64,000 nt of DNA from Arabidopsis thaliana. Its lineage: Eukaryota; Streptophyta; Magnoliopsida; Brassicales; Brassicaceae. Under the pieces are notes generated by a model. The model saw nothing but the letters and a program-made list of their open reading frames with translations. It searched no databases and was not told where the DNA came from. Where the stretch lies: assembly GCF_000001735.4 (NCBI RefSeq), contig NC_003076.8, forward strand, positions 11,346,001-11,410,000, in the 5' to 3' direction. Positions 34,190 through 45,336 of the stretch are shown piece by piece (the first letter of the stretch is position 1; each line of letters opens with the position of its first letter). A program made the position numbers and the translations under genes.

Positions 34190-35391
34190 ATGGCAGAGAC
34201 TAAACCATTGATAGGTCTTACGTGGGAACCAAAGCTTCCAGGCTTATCCTTAGACACGAAAACATGTTCCACTTCAAGCAAAAGAGTTGAGAGTCACGAA
34301 AGCAGTTCTCTCTGGATGTCTAAGTCAGAGCTTGTTGATGGTCTTTGTCTTCCTCCTAATGATCCAAAGAAGATTAATAAGATGATTAGGAAACAAATCA
34401 AAGACACAACTGGTTCAAACTGGTAACATTGCTTTCCTTTACTCAGATTATATTTACCCTTTTTGTTTGGTTCCGAGATTACATTATTTTATAACTGTGG
34501 ATAGGTTTGATATGCCTGCACCAACAATGACTCCGGAGTTGAAAAGAGATCTTCAGTTGCTTAAGGTAATAGATTCTTTGCTTTGTTGTTGTTGTATTTG
34601 GTTTCCAAGTCCTAACATTATCCTAATTGTGTATCTATTGTAGTTGAGAACTGTAATGGATCCTGCTGTACACTACAAGAAATCTGTGTCACGGTCAAAG
34701 CTAGCTGAAAAATATTTCCAGGCAAGTTTCAGAACATTAAACTAGATTAAAGACAAGAACTTTTGTTTCGGCTTCTGTATTAATACCAACTTTTGTTGTT
34801 TCCTTTCTGTGAAAAAAACAGATTGGTACAGTAATTGAACCAGCTGAAGAGTTCTATGGAAGATTGACTAAGAAGAATAGAAAAGCAACTCTTGCTGATG
34901 AGTTGGTTTCAGATCCCAAAGTTTCTCAGTACAGGTTAGTTATTGCCACTGTGTATTAAGAAGCAATGTATAGGAAATGCTTAGATTCTGTATCATAAAC
35001 ATAAACAAGATTGTGATACGTCTCTAAATCTGGACTTGTTAATGAAGTTGGACCTATGTTAATCGTAGAAATTTTCGGCCATTGTCCTGGTGTGTATAAT
35101 GTTTGTTTCACTTTCATGGATTGCAATATTGCCTACGTTTGTGTCAAGAATTATGTTAGGCGTTAGTATAAGTGTATGGTTATCTATTCAAATAAAGTTT
35201 GTGTTGAGAATTGAGATGTTGTAACTAAGATGATGTGTGCAAACTTTGCTAAGTGAATGTGTTTGTGTTGGTTATGGTTTTCCAGGAAGCGTAAAGTTAA
35301 GGAGATTGAGGAGAAGAGTAGAGCTGTTACAAATAAGAAGTGGAAGAAAAAGGGAAACCAAACCACGAACAAAAAGCAAAGAAGGAACTGA
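34190..35391 (+). CDS. FCF2: FCF2-like pre-rRNA processing protein, five coding exons, 196 aa
   Basis: Coding exons are 34190-34422, 34505-34565, 34644-34721, 34822-34934 and 35286-35391; they join in frame to 591 nt. The protein matches the Fcf2 family: SNWFDMPAP near residue 76, TPELKRDLQLLKLR, MDPAVHYKK, KYFQIGTVIEPAEEFYG and RKATLADELVSD, followed by a lysine/arginine-rich tail (residues 163-196) suited to nucleolar localisation. In yeast Fcf2 acts in the early cleavages of pre-rRNA that release the 40S precursor; the same nucleolar role is expected. All introns are GT-AG except the third (34722-34821), which begins GCAAGT. The start is the first ATG after the leader intron and is followed by an unbroken frame. 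It is the only clear host gene in the window and shows no damage. Confidence 0.93.
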
Positions 35392-37313
35392 TTTACTTTT
35401 GTTAGAATATGATTATAGTTTTGGGATACTTATTTTCTGTTTTGATTAGAATATTGATCATAGTATCGGGACACACTTTCTGTTGGTGCTATAGATTCAC
35501 CTTACCCTGTAATGACTCTTGTTGTTTTATGGGCTTCGATTAAAGGATTTCTGTTATCGGTTAAGCGATGTTATTTTGAAAATGGTGGTTATGACACATC
35601 AAAACCAAACCATGTAAAGAGCTACTAACTGTGAAAATGGTTTAAGCAAGTAAAAATTGTGTCGTAGTTTACAGTTCTGCAGAATTGCAGGGTCAAATCA
35701 CGAGGGCATGAGTGTTTACTTTTAGGCAGCACTTATCTCGCTTCATGGTTTTGGGTCATCTGGCACTACTGAGGACTGACCATGTCACACATCAGAGGCT
35801 AAAATAATTACACAGGCCGGTTTATTCTGATCCCTAATTTACATCCCTGCTTTAAATAAGAGGATATGTTGAACAAACATAAATCGATCACCGAAGGAGG
35901 TATAATAAACTAGTCTCCTCAGTCACATGCTGAATATATATTTGTTATTATACCAGTCAATTTCTCTTTTTCAGGGTACAAACGTCGAGCTCCATTTTCT
36001 TTCAAATTCTACATGATGTCGCTGTCCAGTGGTGCTTCTTTCTTTGTTCATAATTTTGGCTGCACGCGGTACAGTTACCAGCCATCCGATGCAAACTTTT
36101 CAGGTTCGAGTTGATGAAACATTTTGTCGCCTTTTGGATGTGATTTGTTCTATTACTAGAGTAGTTAAAGGTAACTAAGAGTGACTGACTTGTGGTGCAT
36201 TGTTTTTTGTTTTCCAAATACAAGTTGAGTAGAGTATAAATCTTACTTTGCTGATTGAATAATGTTGCATAGGAGAGACCACCAGTGAGCCCTTCTCACC
36301 TCGCGATGACAGTGCGATGGATTGCTGATTGCCTTATTTGCCCTCAGATGCTTTCGAATACTTTCGATGATAGCCAACGATTTTACTTGGTAAGAATGGT
36401 TTCAACACACAATCAGTTTAGTTTTGCTCATGTTCATTTAAGAAAGAAGTGGAGGGATCAAAGTTGATATTAAGATTCCTGTAAAAAGGAAACAATAACA
36501 AGATATATAGAAAAATAAAAAAATATTTTTAAACAATGGAAATTTTCTAAAAATAAAGTTTTGTTATTATAAATACTTAATTTAAAACTAATCAGAGTAT
36601 ATAGTTTTTATTTTAAAATTTTATTAAATTGACAAAAATATTAAAATAAGGAAACAATTCTAAATTTTAAATTTCTTATCAAAATATGTAAAAATATAAT
36701 AAATAATAAATATAAAGTTATAAGTTTTAAAACTTTATAAATATATATATATATATTATATATATATATATATATAATATAATCGATCATTATAATTCTC
36801 ACTAAATTTGTTAGATTTTAATTATGATAGCCATTTCATTGGTTGATATTTTAAAACTTTATTCATTTTTTAAAAAAATAGTAGAAAAAAATAATTATGA
36901 AAACATATTTCAGCAAGTTGTGTATGAACCTTTGTTATTAGAATACATAAAATAATCCATACTAGTGTCACAAGATTTGTTATTATTCAATCTTCTAAGT
37001 TTTGGACATATATCTATCCACCATTAAAATATTATAAATATCCAGTCACAATTAGCTATTAATATTTTCAGTTTTATTAAATTTTTATACATAACATACT
37101 TACATAAAAAAGCAATATATGAAAATAAGTTAAACTAGATTTTAACTTGTGGTACACTGCGTGACGATTTCTTTTTAAAAGTTAGTATATATAAAAGTTT
37201 GCAAACTGTATCTATTTATAAAATATTTATATTTTATAGTTTACAATTGTTATTTAATAATGGTATACCAGAAGTATACAGAACAGTTGTTAATAAACTA
37301 GAGATTTAACCCT
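35392..37313. other. 3' UTR of FCF2 and intergenic sequence
   Basis: The FCF2 3' UTR probably covers the first 100-200 bp. Sequence from 35580 to 36480 is less AT-rich than its surroundings and has splice-like TTTTCAGG (about 35971) but no convincing protein; its longest frame is 60 codons (36285-36467). From 36480 on it is AT-rich. Confidence 0.45.
36739..36780. repeat. AT dinucleotide repeat
   Basis: An alternating AT tract with a few interruptions. Confidence 0.85.
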
Positions 37314-37322
37314 TATTAAAAC

Positions 37323-38799
37323 GGGAGATTAGCAAAACTACCCTTTTTTTACTACTCTTTTGCAACAATACCTTTTTATGTCGTTCATTTTTAAAAATAC
37401 ACCTTCCCTTGAACAGAATGATCAAATTACCCTCATCTAATAAGAACATGTAATTGGAAACTGAAAGTTTCGGCGCCAAAATTTATTTTTCCTGCCAAAA
37501 AAATTTTCCGCAAAACTTTTTTTCCCGTCAAAAAACATTTCCCGCCAAAAAAAAAAAAAACCCGCCAAACTTTTTTTCTCGTAAATTTTTTTTCGCAGCC
37601 AAAAAAATGCTTTTAAAAATCCTTGTAAATTTTTTAAAAGCTTTTTAAAAAAACCTTGTAAAGTTTTTTAAAAGCTTTGGTAGTTGTTAAAAATTCTTGT
37701 AATTCATTTTAAAACCTCTTAAAATCTTTATAAAGTTTTTAAAAACATATGTAAATACTTTAAAACCCCTTTTTAAACCTTTGTAAATCATTTTAAAACC
37801 TTTTACAATAGTCTTACAAGATTTGCAATCGTTTGTTAAGCATAAGTAAGTGGCATTGAATGATTTACAAGGGATTTTAAAAGCTTATAAAAGGGTAAAA
37901 CATGATTACAATCGTTTTTAAAGCATAAGTAAGTGGCATATAATGATTTACAAGGGATTTTAAAAGTGTTTGCATGGTTTACAATCGTTTTTAAAGCATA
38001 AGTAAGTGACATTGAATGATTTACAAGGGATTTTAAAAGCTTTTAAACCTTTGTAAATCCTTTTAAAACTCTTATAAAGTTTTTACAAGCATTTTTTAAC
38101 TCTTAGAAAAAAATTGTAAGTATTTAAAACATTTATAACTCTTTTTGAACCATTTTAAAACTTTTGTGAACCTTTACAAAAGGTTTTAAAAGAATTTACA
38201 AGAGTTTTTAAAGGGTTTTCTTATAAATTCTTTTAAAAAATTTTAAAAACCCTTGTACATCTATTAAACCCCTTTTAAACCCTTTAAAAATCTCTTTTAA
38301 ATCTTTTAAATACCCTTTTAACATCCCTTGTAAATCTCTTAAAACACTTTTAAACCCTTTCAAAATCCTTAAAAACCCTTGTAAGTCTTTTAAACCCTTT
38401 TAAAATCCTTTGTAAATCTTTTAAAATCTCTTTTAAAAAATCTTGTAAATCTTTTAAAACCCTTTTAAAATCCCTTGTAAATCTATTTCCTGCCAAAAAA
38501 GTTTTTTTTACGGGAAAAATGGTTTTGAAAAAAACTTTTGGCGGGAAATTTGTTTTTCGAAAAGATTTGGCGAGAATTTTTTTTCGAAATTTTTTGGCGG
38601 GAACATTTTGGCGGGAAATTTATTTTGGAATATTTAAGGCGAAAAAATATTAATATTTCATTTTGTTAGCCTAAATAAATTTACAAATAGTGGTAAAATA
38701 GTCATTAAAAATTTAAAAAGGGTATAAATAAAAATGGCAAATAGAAAATGGTAGAATTGAAAAGGGGTAGTGTGGAAAGAGCATTTTCAGCAATTATTC
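37323..38799 (+). mobile_element. Mutator-like fold-back repeat, copy 2
   Basis: It is flanked by the direct repeat TATTAAAAC (37314-37322 and 38800-38808), which extends to 11 bp (TATTAAAACGG) if the first element bases are counted. This is the 9-11 bp size typical of Mutator-like elements. The ends form only a weak inverted repeat (GGGAGATTAGCAAAACTACC against the complement of the right end). The interior consists of degenerate repeats in alternating orientation, with GGCGGGAAA blocks near both sides. There is no transposase, so it is non-autonomous. Its orientation is opposite to copy 1. Confidence 0.75.
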
Positions 38800-38808
38800 T
38801 ATTAAAAC

Positions 38809-41087
38809 GGTATATAAATATTATTTAATTATTGATTCAAACCCGTTTGCCACATAATCTTGATCCAAAATATAACATATCCCGTAATTGCTTAACCCAT
38901 CACATGATTTATTTTTTAAAATAGTGAATTTTAAAATTTAGTGATTCTTTATTATCGAGAAAATTTTGCAAATTGTATCATTCTCTGGGATATTTATATA
39001 TTATTGTTTCAAATTTTTATTAAGTAGTATTATATCACAGAAACCTTTTTTGATTTTATACAATTTTTTAAAAAATCAGATTGAATTGATATGTCTAATA
39101 TTGGTGGTGTTAAAAATAATAAATTAAAAATTTAACTCGTATTGAAGCAGTGAATTAGTGATATTTTATTTTTTAATTAATATTGATTCAAAAATTCGTC
39201 TTGTCAAATTCTTTCTGCCAAAACCTCCATTTATTTTATTAATATTGATCTCATTTATAATATGATTATTAATTATTGTCTAAACATTTTAGCCGATATG
39301 GGATGTTGAACCCATATATTTTTCGTCAATTTGGTAATATATGTTTTTAAAATTTCAAATTATAATATATGCAGGAAACAAAATTGAGATTTGTTTTTAC
39401 ACTTTATATTATATGATGATTTAAAACAATTAAAAAATCAAATAAAATAATAGGAGATTAAATCTTAACCAAATATTCTAAATATATATGTTGTTAAATT
39501 TGAAAATTAAACCGATCCGACCAAAATTTAATGAACAAAATTATGAAATGGACCGATATCAAATTGACCCAAATGCATTTTACCCTACCCAAAAACAATT
39601 GCTACGAAAATACTATATAGATGTAAACCTTTGTTATTAGATATATAAAATAATCAATCATTATATCTAAGTCTCATTAAATTTTTAAAATTCCATCTTC
39701 AACCACAATAATACCCACTACATAAAAATAATTTATCACTATTTTCAATCAATTCAATAATTTTAATTTAAAATTTAATATTTGATCAATTGGATGAATT
39801 ATTTATGAGTTAAAAAAAAGATGAAAACAATATATAGAAGGAAAAATATCCTACCAAAACAAATATATGAAAGGAAAGGCATATGAAAGGAAAGGCAAAT
39901 GGAAACTTTTGTTGTTAAGAATAAATAAAATAATTTATATTAGTCTCATTAAATTTTTTAATATTCTATTTTCTAAGTTTGTTCACATCCACGGAGTAAT
40001 TTGTTTTTTTACTTTCCAGCCGAATAATTAAGCAAGAGGTAAAACTAATTATTAAGCAAAAGGTGTGTATATATATTTATATGTGTGTATATAATTTATG
40101 AATTTAATATAAAACATTATAAAAAAATTCCAACTGACTAATTAAGCAAGAGGTAGAGAAAATTATTAAGTAAGAGGTGTATATATATATGTCTATATAT
40201 GAATTTAATAGAAAAACCAAATTCTAGAAAGGAGAAAAAAATGACAATATATTGAAGCAAGAGGTACATACATTATTTTAATATGAATACATAAAATACT
40301 CTATATCAGTTTTTACTAAAATTTATAATGTTATTTTATAAGTTTACTCACATCTAACTATCCACATTATAATTTTAAATATTTAATCAAAATTAAATAT
40401 CTCATTAATTATTAATCTTTATTGATTTTCTATATTAAGGTATTTTAGATAGAGCTTGTAGAGTTTATCTGTATATTTCAGATTCATAGTTTTATATTAT
40501 AATACAAAATAAGTCCAATAACTAAAATTTTAGAAACGAAATTTGCATACTTAAGTGAAAAGAAAATAGATATAGTCATTACAAAAAAAAACATGTTAAA
40601 TTACGTATTGTATTATTGAACGTAACGTCGGTTACAAAACGACTTAAAACTAATATTGTTGGTTCACAAACAGACTTAATATTGTATGACGCTAATATTC
40701 ATTAACTTTAACCTCATTTACGAAGATTTTTGTAAGAGTTTCTAAGCATAAAAAAATAAAACCATACAAACATTTTATGCCAGATTTATGTAACAAACCT
40801 TTCTTTAGTGAGACACTCATATGACTCATCGATAAATCCTCAATTTTTCGAAAGAAGAAAACAAAAATATCGATAACTAATATTCTACTCGTTTTACAAA
40901 ATGACTTCAATAGACCGATGTCATCCATCATATTTCTTTGTAGTGAGTAAAGAAGCGCAAGGGAATTAACTGATAAAATAAGAGACCAAAATCATTGATG
41001 ATACTGAAGCATAGTTAAGATTTTATGTTATAGAAGAAAAAAGTTTAGATGAAATATGTATATGGAAAGAAGAACTAATTACTTTTG

Positions 41088-41139
<52 letters not shown>

Positions 41140-41287
41140 TTGTGTTGACTAATTATGGGATTCTTTTTAACGGAGATAGATAAAGTTTGATGTGGTTGGA
41201 GATTATAAAATATTGTTGAGATGATAGTGAATTTATATATGAATATCATTTAAAAATTAAAGTAAGACAAAGATTGAGAAGAAATAT
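38809..41287. other. AT-rich intergenic block with dispersed repeats
   Basis: No gene was seen. A phrase like TTTGTTATTAGAATACATAAAATAAT recurs in diverged form near 36930, 39630, 39910 and 40275. A unit starting AATTAAGCAAGAGGT and containing GGTGTGTATATATAT occurs twice about 115 bp apart (from 40024 and 40140). These suggest decayed small transposons. Confidence 0.55.
41089..41135. repeat. (TA)n microsatellite
   Basis: About 23 uninterrupted TA units. Confidence 0.95.
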
Positions 41288-41648
41288 TGTAACGTCCCGA
41301 CCGTCTTTATCAGTAGGCTCCACGTTCTCTTTCGTGTTCGTGGGTCTACTCCTATCAGACGGTCGGTTTGCTACATCTGGGTAGGTTTAAAGATTTTTAT
41401 TTTACTGATCCAAGAAATCACCACATGATCTTTTTCCATGCTTTGTTTGCATTCGCATGGTTCTGACAATCACTTCTCGGAAGTTCACACATCCTTCAGT
41501 TACTTCAGCCCGAGCACGCTTAACTGTGTAGTTCTCTTAGAACATTTGACCAAAAAATATAAGTGTTCTTTGGTGACATAGGTGGTCAAATCAATTATGT
41601 TACACCTCTCTATATGCACCATCATATTTAAGAAATCGAGGTGTTACA
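41288..41648. repeat. 361-bp solo LTR or small terminal-repeat element
   Basis: The ends are TGTAACGTCCCGACC and GAGGTGTTACA, which form TGTAAC/GTTACA. Flanks AATAT (41283-41287) and AATAC (41649-41653) are a 5-bp duplication with one change. GC content is clearly above the surroundings. It has no coding capacity. Confidence 0.7.
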
Positions 41649-42106
41649 AATACATAAATAAAATGTTATGAGTTAAGATATAGAAATTAAATTCATAATC
41701 AAAAATGACATAAATAATAGGAAGATGAAAATAATGTTGTATGACAATAATAACAACATAAAGTAGTGATTAATTTAGAATATTATTGATAATTTCTATG
41801 TTATTTACTCTCCTCTCATATTTATTTTACGCAATATAATAATATTATTTATTTGGAGTTATATTTTATAACACTTTACCAGCATGATCGTCTCTCCGGG
41901 TGATTGTCTAACTGATCGATTGTATATTTATCTAAACATTTTTTGAGGTAACCTTTAAATTATTTATATTCATTCATATAAAATTATATGTATGTTATTT
42001 TTGGAGTATGAGACTATGTCTCCTCCTTAATCGAATAATAGCTATGCCTATTCGAAATACTATAAATGGCTTAATTTTAAATAATTATTTATTTATATAG
42101 ATAATC
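41649..42106. other. upstream region of the Ty1/copia remnant
   Basis: AT-rich sequence. No LTR edge or primer binding site could be fixed, so the copia 5' LTR is either decayed or absent. Confidence 0.4.
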
Positions 42107-43042
42107 ATATCAAATCTAGCTAAGCTCGATGTCGTTGCATTTGATGTATCAGACAAAAATTATATGACATGGGCATTTGATGTTAAGATGCATATAAAAT
42201 CAAATGGGCTTCTTATCACCATAGATGCATCTCAAACGACATCAAATGAGAGCAAAGATAAAGCCATGGTATTTTTATGCCACCATCTGCACAACAATTT
42301 AAAAAATGAATACATCACGAGAGAAGGTATGGCAATCACTTTAAGATCGTTTTGATCATAAAAAATATGTGATTGTCAAAATCTAAACATGAATGGCTAA
42401 ATCTCTGGTTTTTGGATTACAAAAGTGTTGGAGATTATAATTCTACCATATTCAAAATCACCTCCAAGATGATATTATGTGGTGAAAAAGTGAGCGATTA
42501 TGATATGATTGAAAAAACACTTTCCACCTTTCATCCTGAAAATGTACTCCTTCAACAACAATACCGGGCCAAAGGATACACTCATTATTTCGAGTTGATG
42601 CAAGTCATTTTGGTTGCTAAGCAAAATAATGAACTCATGATGATTAATCATTTATCTCGCCCACCTCGATCAGCTCCACTTTTAAAAGTGAATGTTGTTA
42701 CATCCGGTGATGATAATTGGCAAGGACCCGGACTTTGGCGAGGCCGTGGTCGTGGTCGGCGGAGAGGTCGTGGTCGTGGCCGAGGAAAAGAAAGAGTTTT
42801 TTCATCCCAATGATTTTAACACGGTAAAAACCAACAAAAATCTTCATGTGAATGACGTTGGCCATCTTAAAAAAAGGGATGTTGAAAGCACTTGCCACAT
42901 ATGCGGCATGAAAAGACACTGGTACCAAACGTGTCGTATACCAAAACATTTAGCCGATATGTATCAAGCCTCACAAAAGATAAAAGAAAGGGATGTTGAA
43001 ATTAACCTCATATGTGATGAGTCGGGACCGTCCTTTAAATGA
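42107..43042 (+). pseudogene. Ty1/copia gag remnant
   Basis: The sequence begins ISNLAKLDVVAFDVSDKNYMTWAFDV, a typical plant copia gag start. It continues in another frame (NLWFLDYKSVGDYNSTIF, EKTLSTFHPENVLLQQQY). A Gly/Arg-rich stretch (RGRGRGRRRGRG, about 42740-42790) precedes a CCHC zinc knuckle, CHICGMKRHWYQTC, read in yet another frame at about 42894. At least two frameshifts break it. Gag would package the RNA of the element. Confidence 0.85.
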
Positions 43043-43289
43043 AAAGACGATGATACTCATCTTGATATGGCAGATTTTCTCGATTGATTATGACAATGAG
43101 AAAATTAACATATTATAGCTATATATATAATCATGTTATGTATGAAAAGCATTATAGATGTTTTTGTTTTCTAGAATAATGTTTTTATTGTAATATATTA
43201 TGACATACGAATAGCATATGTCAAGATTTTAATGAATAAAATATTTTATTTTAGAAAAAATATGAAAATACGAGATTGAGAATGAAGAT

Positions 43290-44476
43290 ATATGTCTGGC
43301 GGACAGTGCTTCTACGCATACAATCTTTAAAGATAAAAAATACTTTGCCTCTCTCAAAATAAATTATTCCGCTAGAAACGTGAGTACTATATATGGCCAT
43401 GTAAAGATAATATTAGGCTTTGGCGAAGCCAATTTTACAATGCCAAGGGGAACTCATTTTAAGTAAATGATGCATTATATTCCCCTAAGTCTCATAGAAA
43501 CTTGATAAGTTTCAAAGATATCCGAAGTAATGGATATCATATAGAGACTATGAATAAAGATGGCATTGAATATCTTTGCATAAAATCCGAGAGGCAATAT
43601 ATATTAGAAGAATTGCCAATGCTATCCTCTAGATTATATTGCACAAAAATAAATATAATCGCATCAGATGTTACAGTAAACTCGAGTGACAATCACTCGT
43701 GTGAGTTTACTAGTACATTTAAGATATGGCATGAAAGACTTGGACATCCTTGATCAGTCATGATGCGAAAAATTGTGCAAAATTCTAATGGCCATCCATT
43801 GAAAAACCAGAAAATATTTAAATCTGGTGAGTTTTCATGTAAAGCATGTTCTCAAGGAAAACTCATAATAGGACTATCGCCAACTAAAGTTGGGAATGAA
43901 AGACCTGTATTCTTGTCGAGAATTCATGGTGATATATGTGGGCCAATCCCCCCACCATACGGGCCGTTTCGATATTTTATGGTATAAGTTTACGCATCTA
44001 ATAGATGATCACATGTATATCTTTTGACTACACAAAATACGGCTTTCGCAAGATTCATTTCGCAAGATTCATCAGGTTAAAGGCACAATTTCCTGATTAT
44101 GCCATAAAGAAAGTCAGGCCTGATAATGGTGGAGAATTTACTTTGCGAGCCTTTAATGACTATTGTGTATCGATGAGAATCGATGTAGAGCATCCAGTCT
44201 CTCATGTTCATACACCAAATGGCATGGCCGAATCATTAATTAAAAGGTTGCAACTCATTGCAAGACCAATAATATTGACAACAAAACTCCCAATTTCTAT
44301 ACGGGATCATGCTATATTGCATGCTGCAGCTTTGGTTCAGATTAGACCAAGCGCATATAATGTATATTCCCCTTTACAAATGACTTATGGTCAAGTACCA
44401 AATTTATCTCATCTCCACATTTTTGATGTGAGGTATATGTGCCTATAGCACCACCACAAAAAACAAAAATGGGACA
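43290..44476 (+). pseudogene. Ty1/copia protease and integrase
   Basis: The protease active site is CLADSASTHTIF at about 43296. A GAG-pre-integrase region follows (43502-43753, ending KIWHERLGHP), then a TGA, the zinc-binding part with CKACSQGK and the first catalytic region HGDICGPI (43760-43987), a stop, and the second half with VRPDNGGEF (second Asp), HTPNGMAESLIKR (catalytic Glu) and the YNVYSPLQMTYG motif (44005-44448). A frameshift follows before PPQKTKMG. The catalytic residues survive but the frame does not. Confidence 0.9.
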
Positions 44477-44966
44477 TGTTGATTCTGTAAATCAAACAAT
44501 GAATTTATACTAAGGGGTTAGATAAATTTACTTCTCTCTTGGCTCTATAGTAATTAAAAGAAGATGAACAAGGTTGCTTGAGTAAAAGGTAGGGTTTTGC
44601 TGTGAGAAAAGTAGTGCTTAGTATTAGGTCAAAAGATGATTCGAATAGAGGACAAAACCCCTTTATTTATACAATGCTCTGATCATATCAAAATATGATA
44701 AACTTCTAATTATGTAGGACCTAAAACTTCATTACTTCTATTCTTCACAAGATCCTCTTCTCTCAAAATGGAAGGCTTCTCTTTCCGAAGTTTAAGAAGT
44801 CGGCTGGACGATCTCAGCTGTCGAATTAGGTCTTCTGGCGAACTCATAACTTAGGCCCATTAATAGGCCAACCGGGATATCCTGGTTAAATCGAATTCTC
44901 GATTTTATTCACATTTTTCTCCGGTTCAAACCGGTATTGTCGGAGGTGCCAATTCCTGCACCAACA
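44477..44966 (-). repeat. 3' LTR of Tat-2 (490 bp)
   Basis: On the plus strand it starts TGTTGATTCTG and ends CTGCACCAACA, with inverted ends TGTTG/CAACA. The minus-strand polypurine tract GGGGGGACTAAT (44967-44978) abuts it. A TATA box reads TATAAATAAAG on the minus strand (44661-44671). GGACA (44472-44476) should be the target duplication. Confidence 0.88.
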
Positions 44967-45208
44967 ATTAGTCCCCCCAGTTCGGGCAATCGAAGTTGCC
45001 TAATTCAAAATTCCGAACTTAGAAAACGAATATTCGGTTCAAACCTTGGAATATGTGAATTAATCATTAGATTTCCGAATCGATTCGTATCTCCGGACGC
45101 GTTTTGACACGTGTCACTACCTCGCGTCCGTACGCGCGCGTGAAGTTCAGGAACCGAAGCGTCTCGTACGTTTAATGATGACCTCGTAGGTTTGCCGCCC
45201 ATTCCTTC

Positions 45209-45218
45209 CTATTTATAC
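45209..45218 (+). promoter_or_regulatory. TATA box for the first antisense gene of Tat-2
   Basis: CTATTTATAC lies about 120 bp before the ATG at 45337, just inside the 3' LTR. It would allow transcription independent of the LTR, from the opposite strand. Confidence 0.45.
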
Positions 45219-45336
45219 TCGACTAAACCCTCGAAATATCACTTTCCACCGCTTGCAAGAAGAATCAAAGGTAGCTCTCGTTCTTCCCTCTGCGAATTAT
45301 TTTGCGTTCTCCGTTCTTTTATCGATTTTTCCGATA

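Larger units (their letters stand above)
42107..44476 (+). mobile_element. Ty1/copia retrotransposon remnant, cut by Tat-2
   Basis: The order gag, protease, integrase is the copia order. The sequence stops at 44476 inside the conserved phrase after the integrase core (PPQKTKMG), where the Tat-2 LTR begins. RT and RNase H would lie beyond the other end of Tat-2, outside the window. Confidence 0.85.

Noticed and set aside
36285..36467. 60-codon frame and a possible box C/D snoRNA (CGATGAC, CTGA)
   Set aside because: The frame is short without homology that I can recognise. The boxes are too close and lack the terminal pairing expected for a C/D snoRNA.
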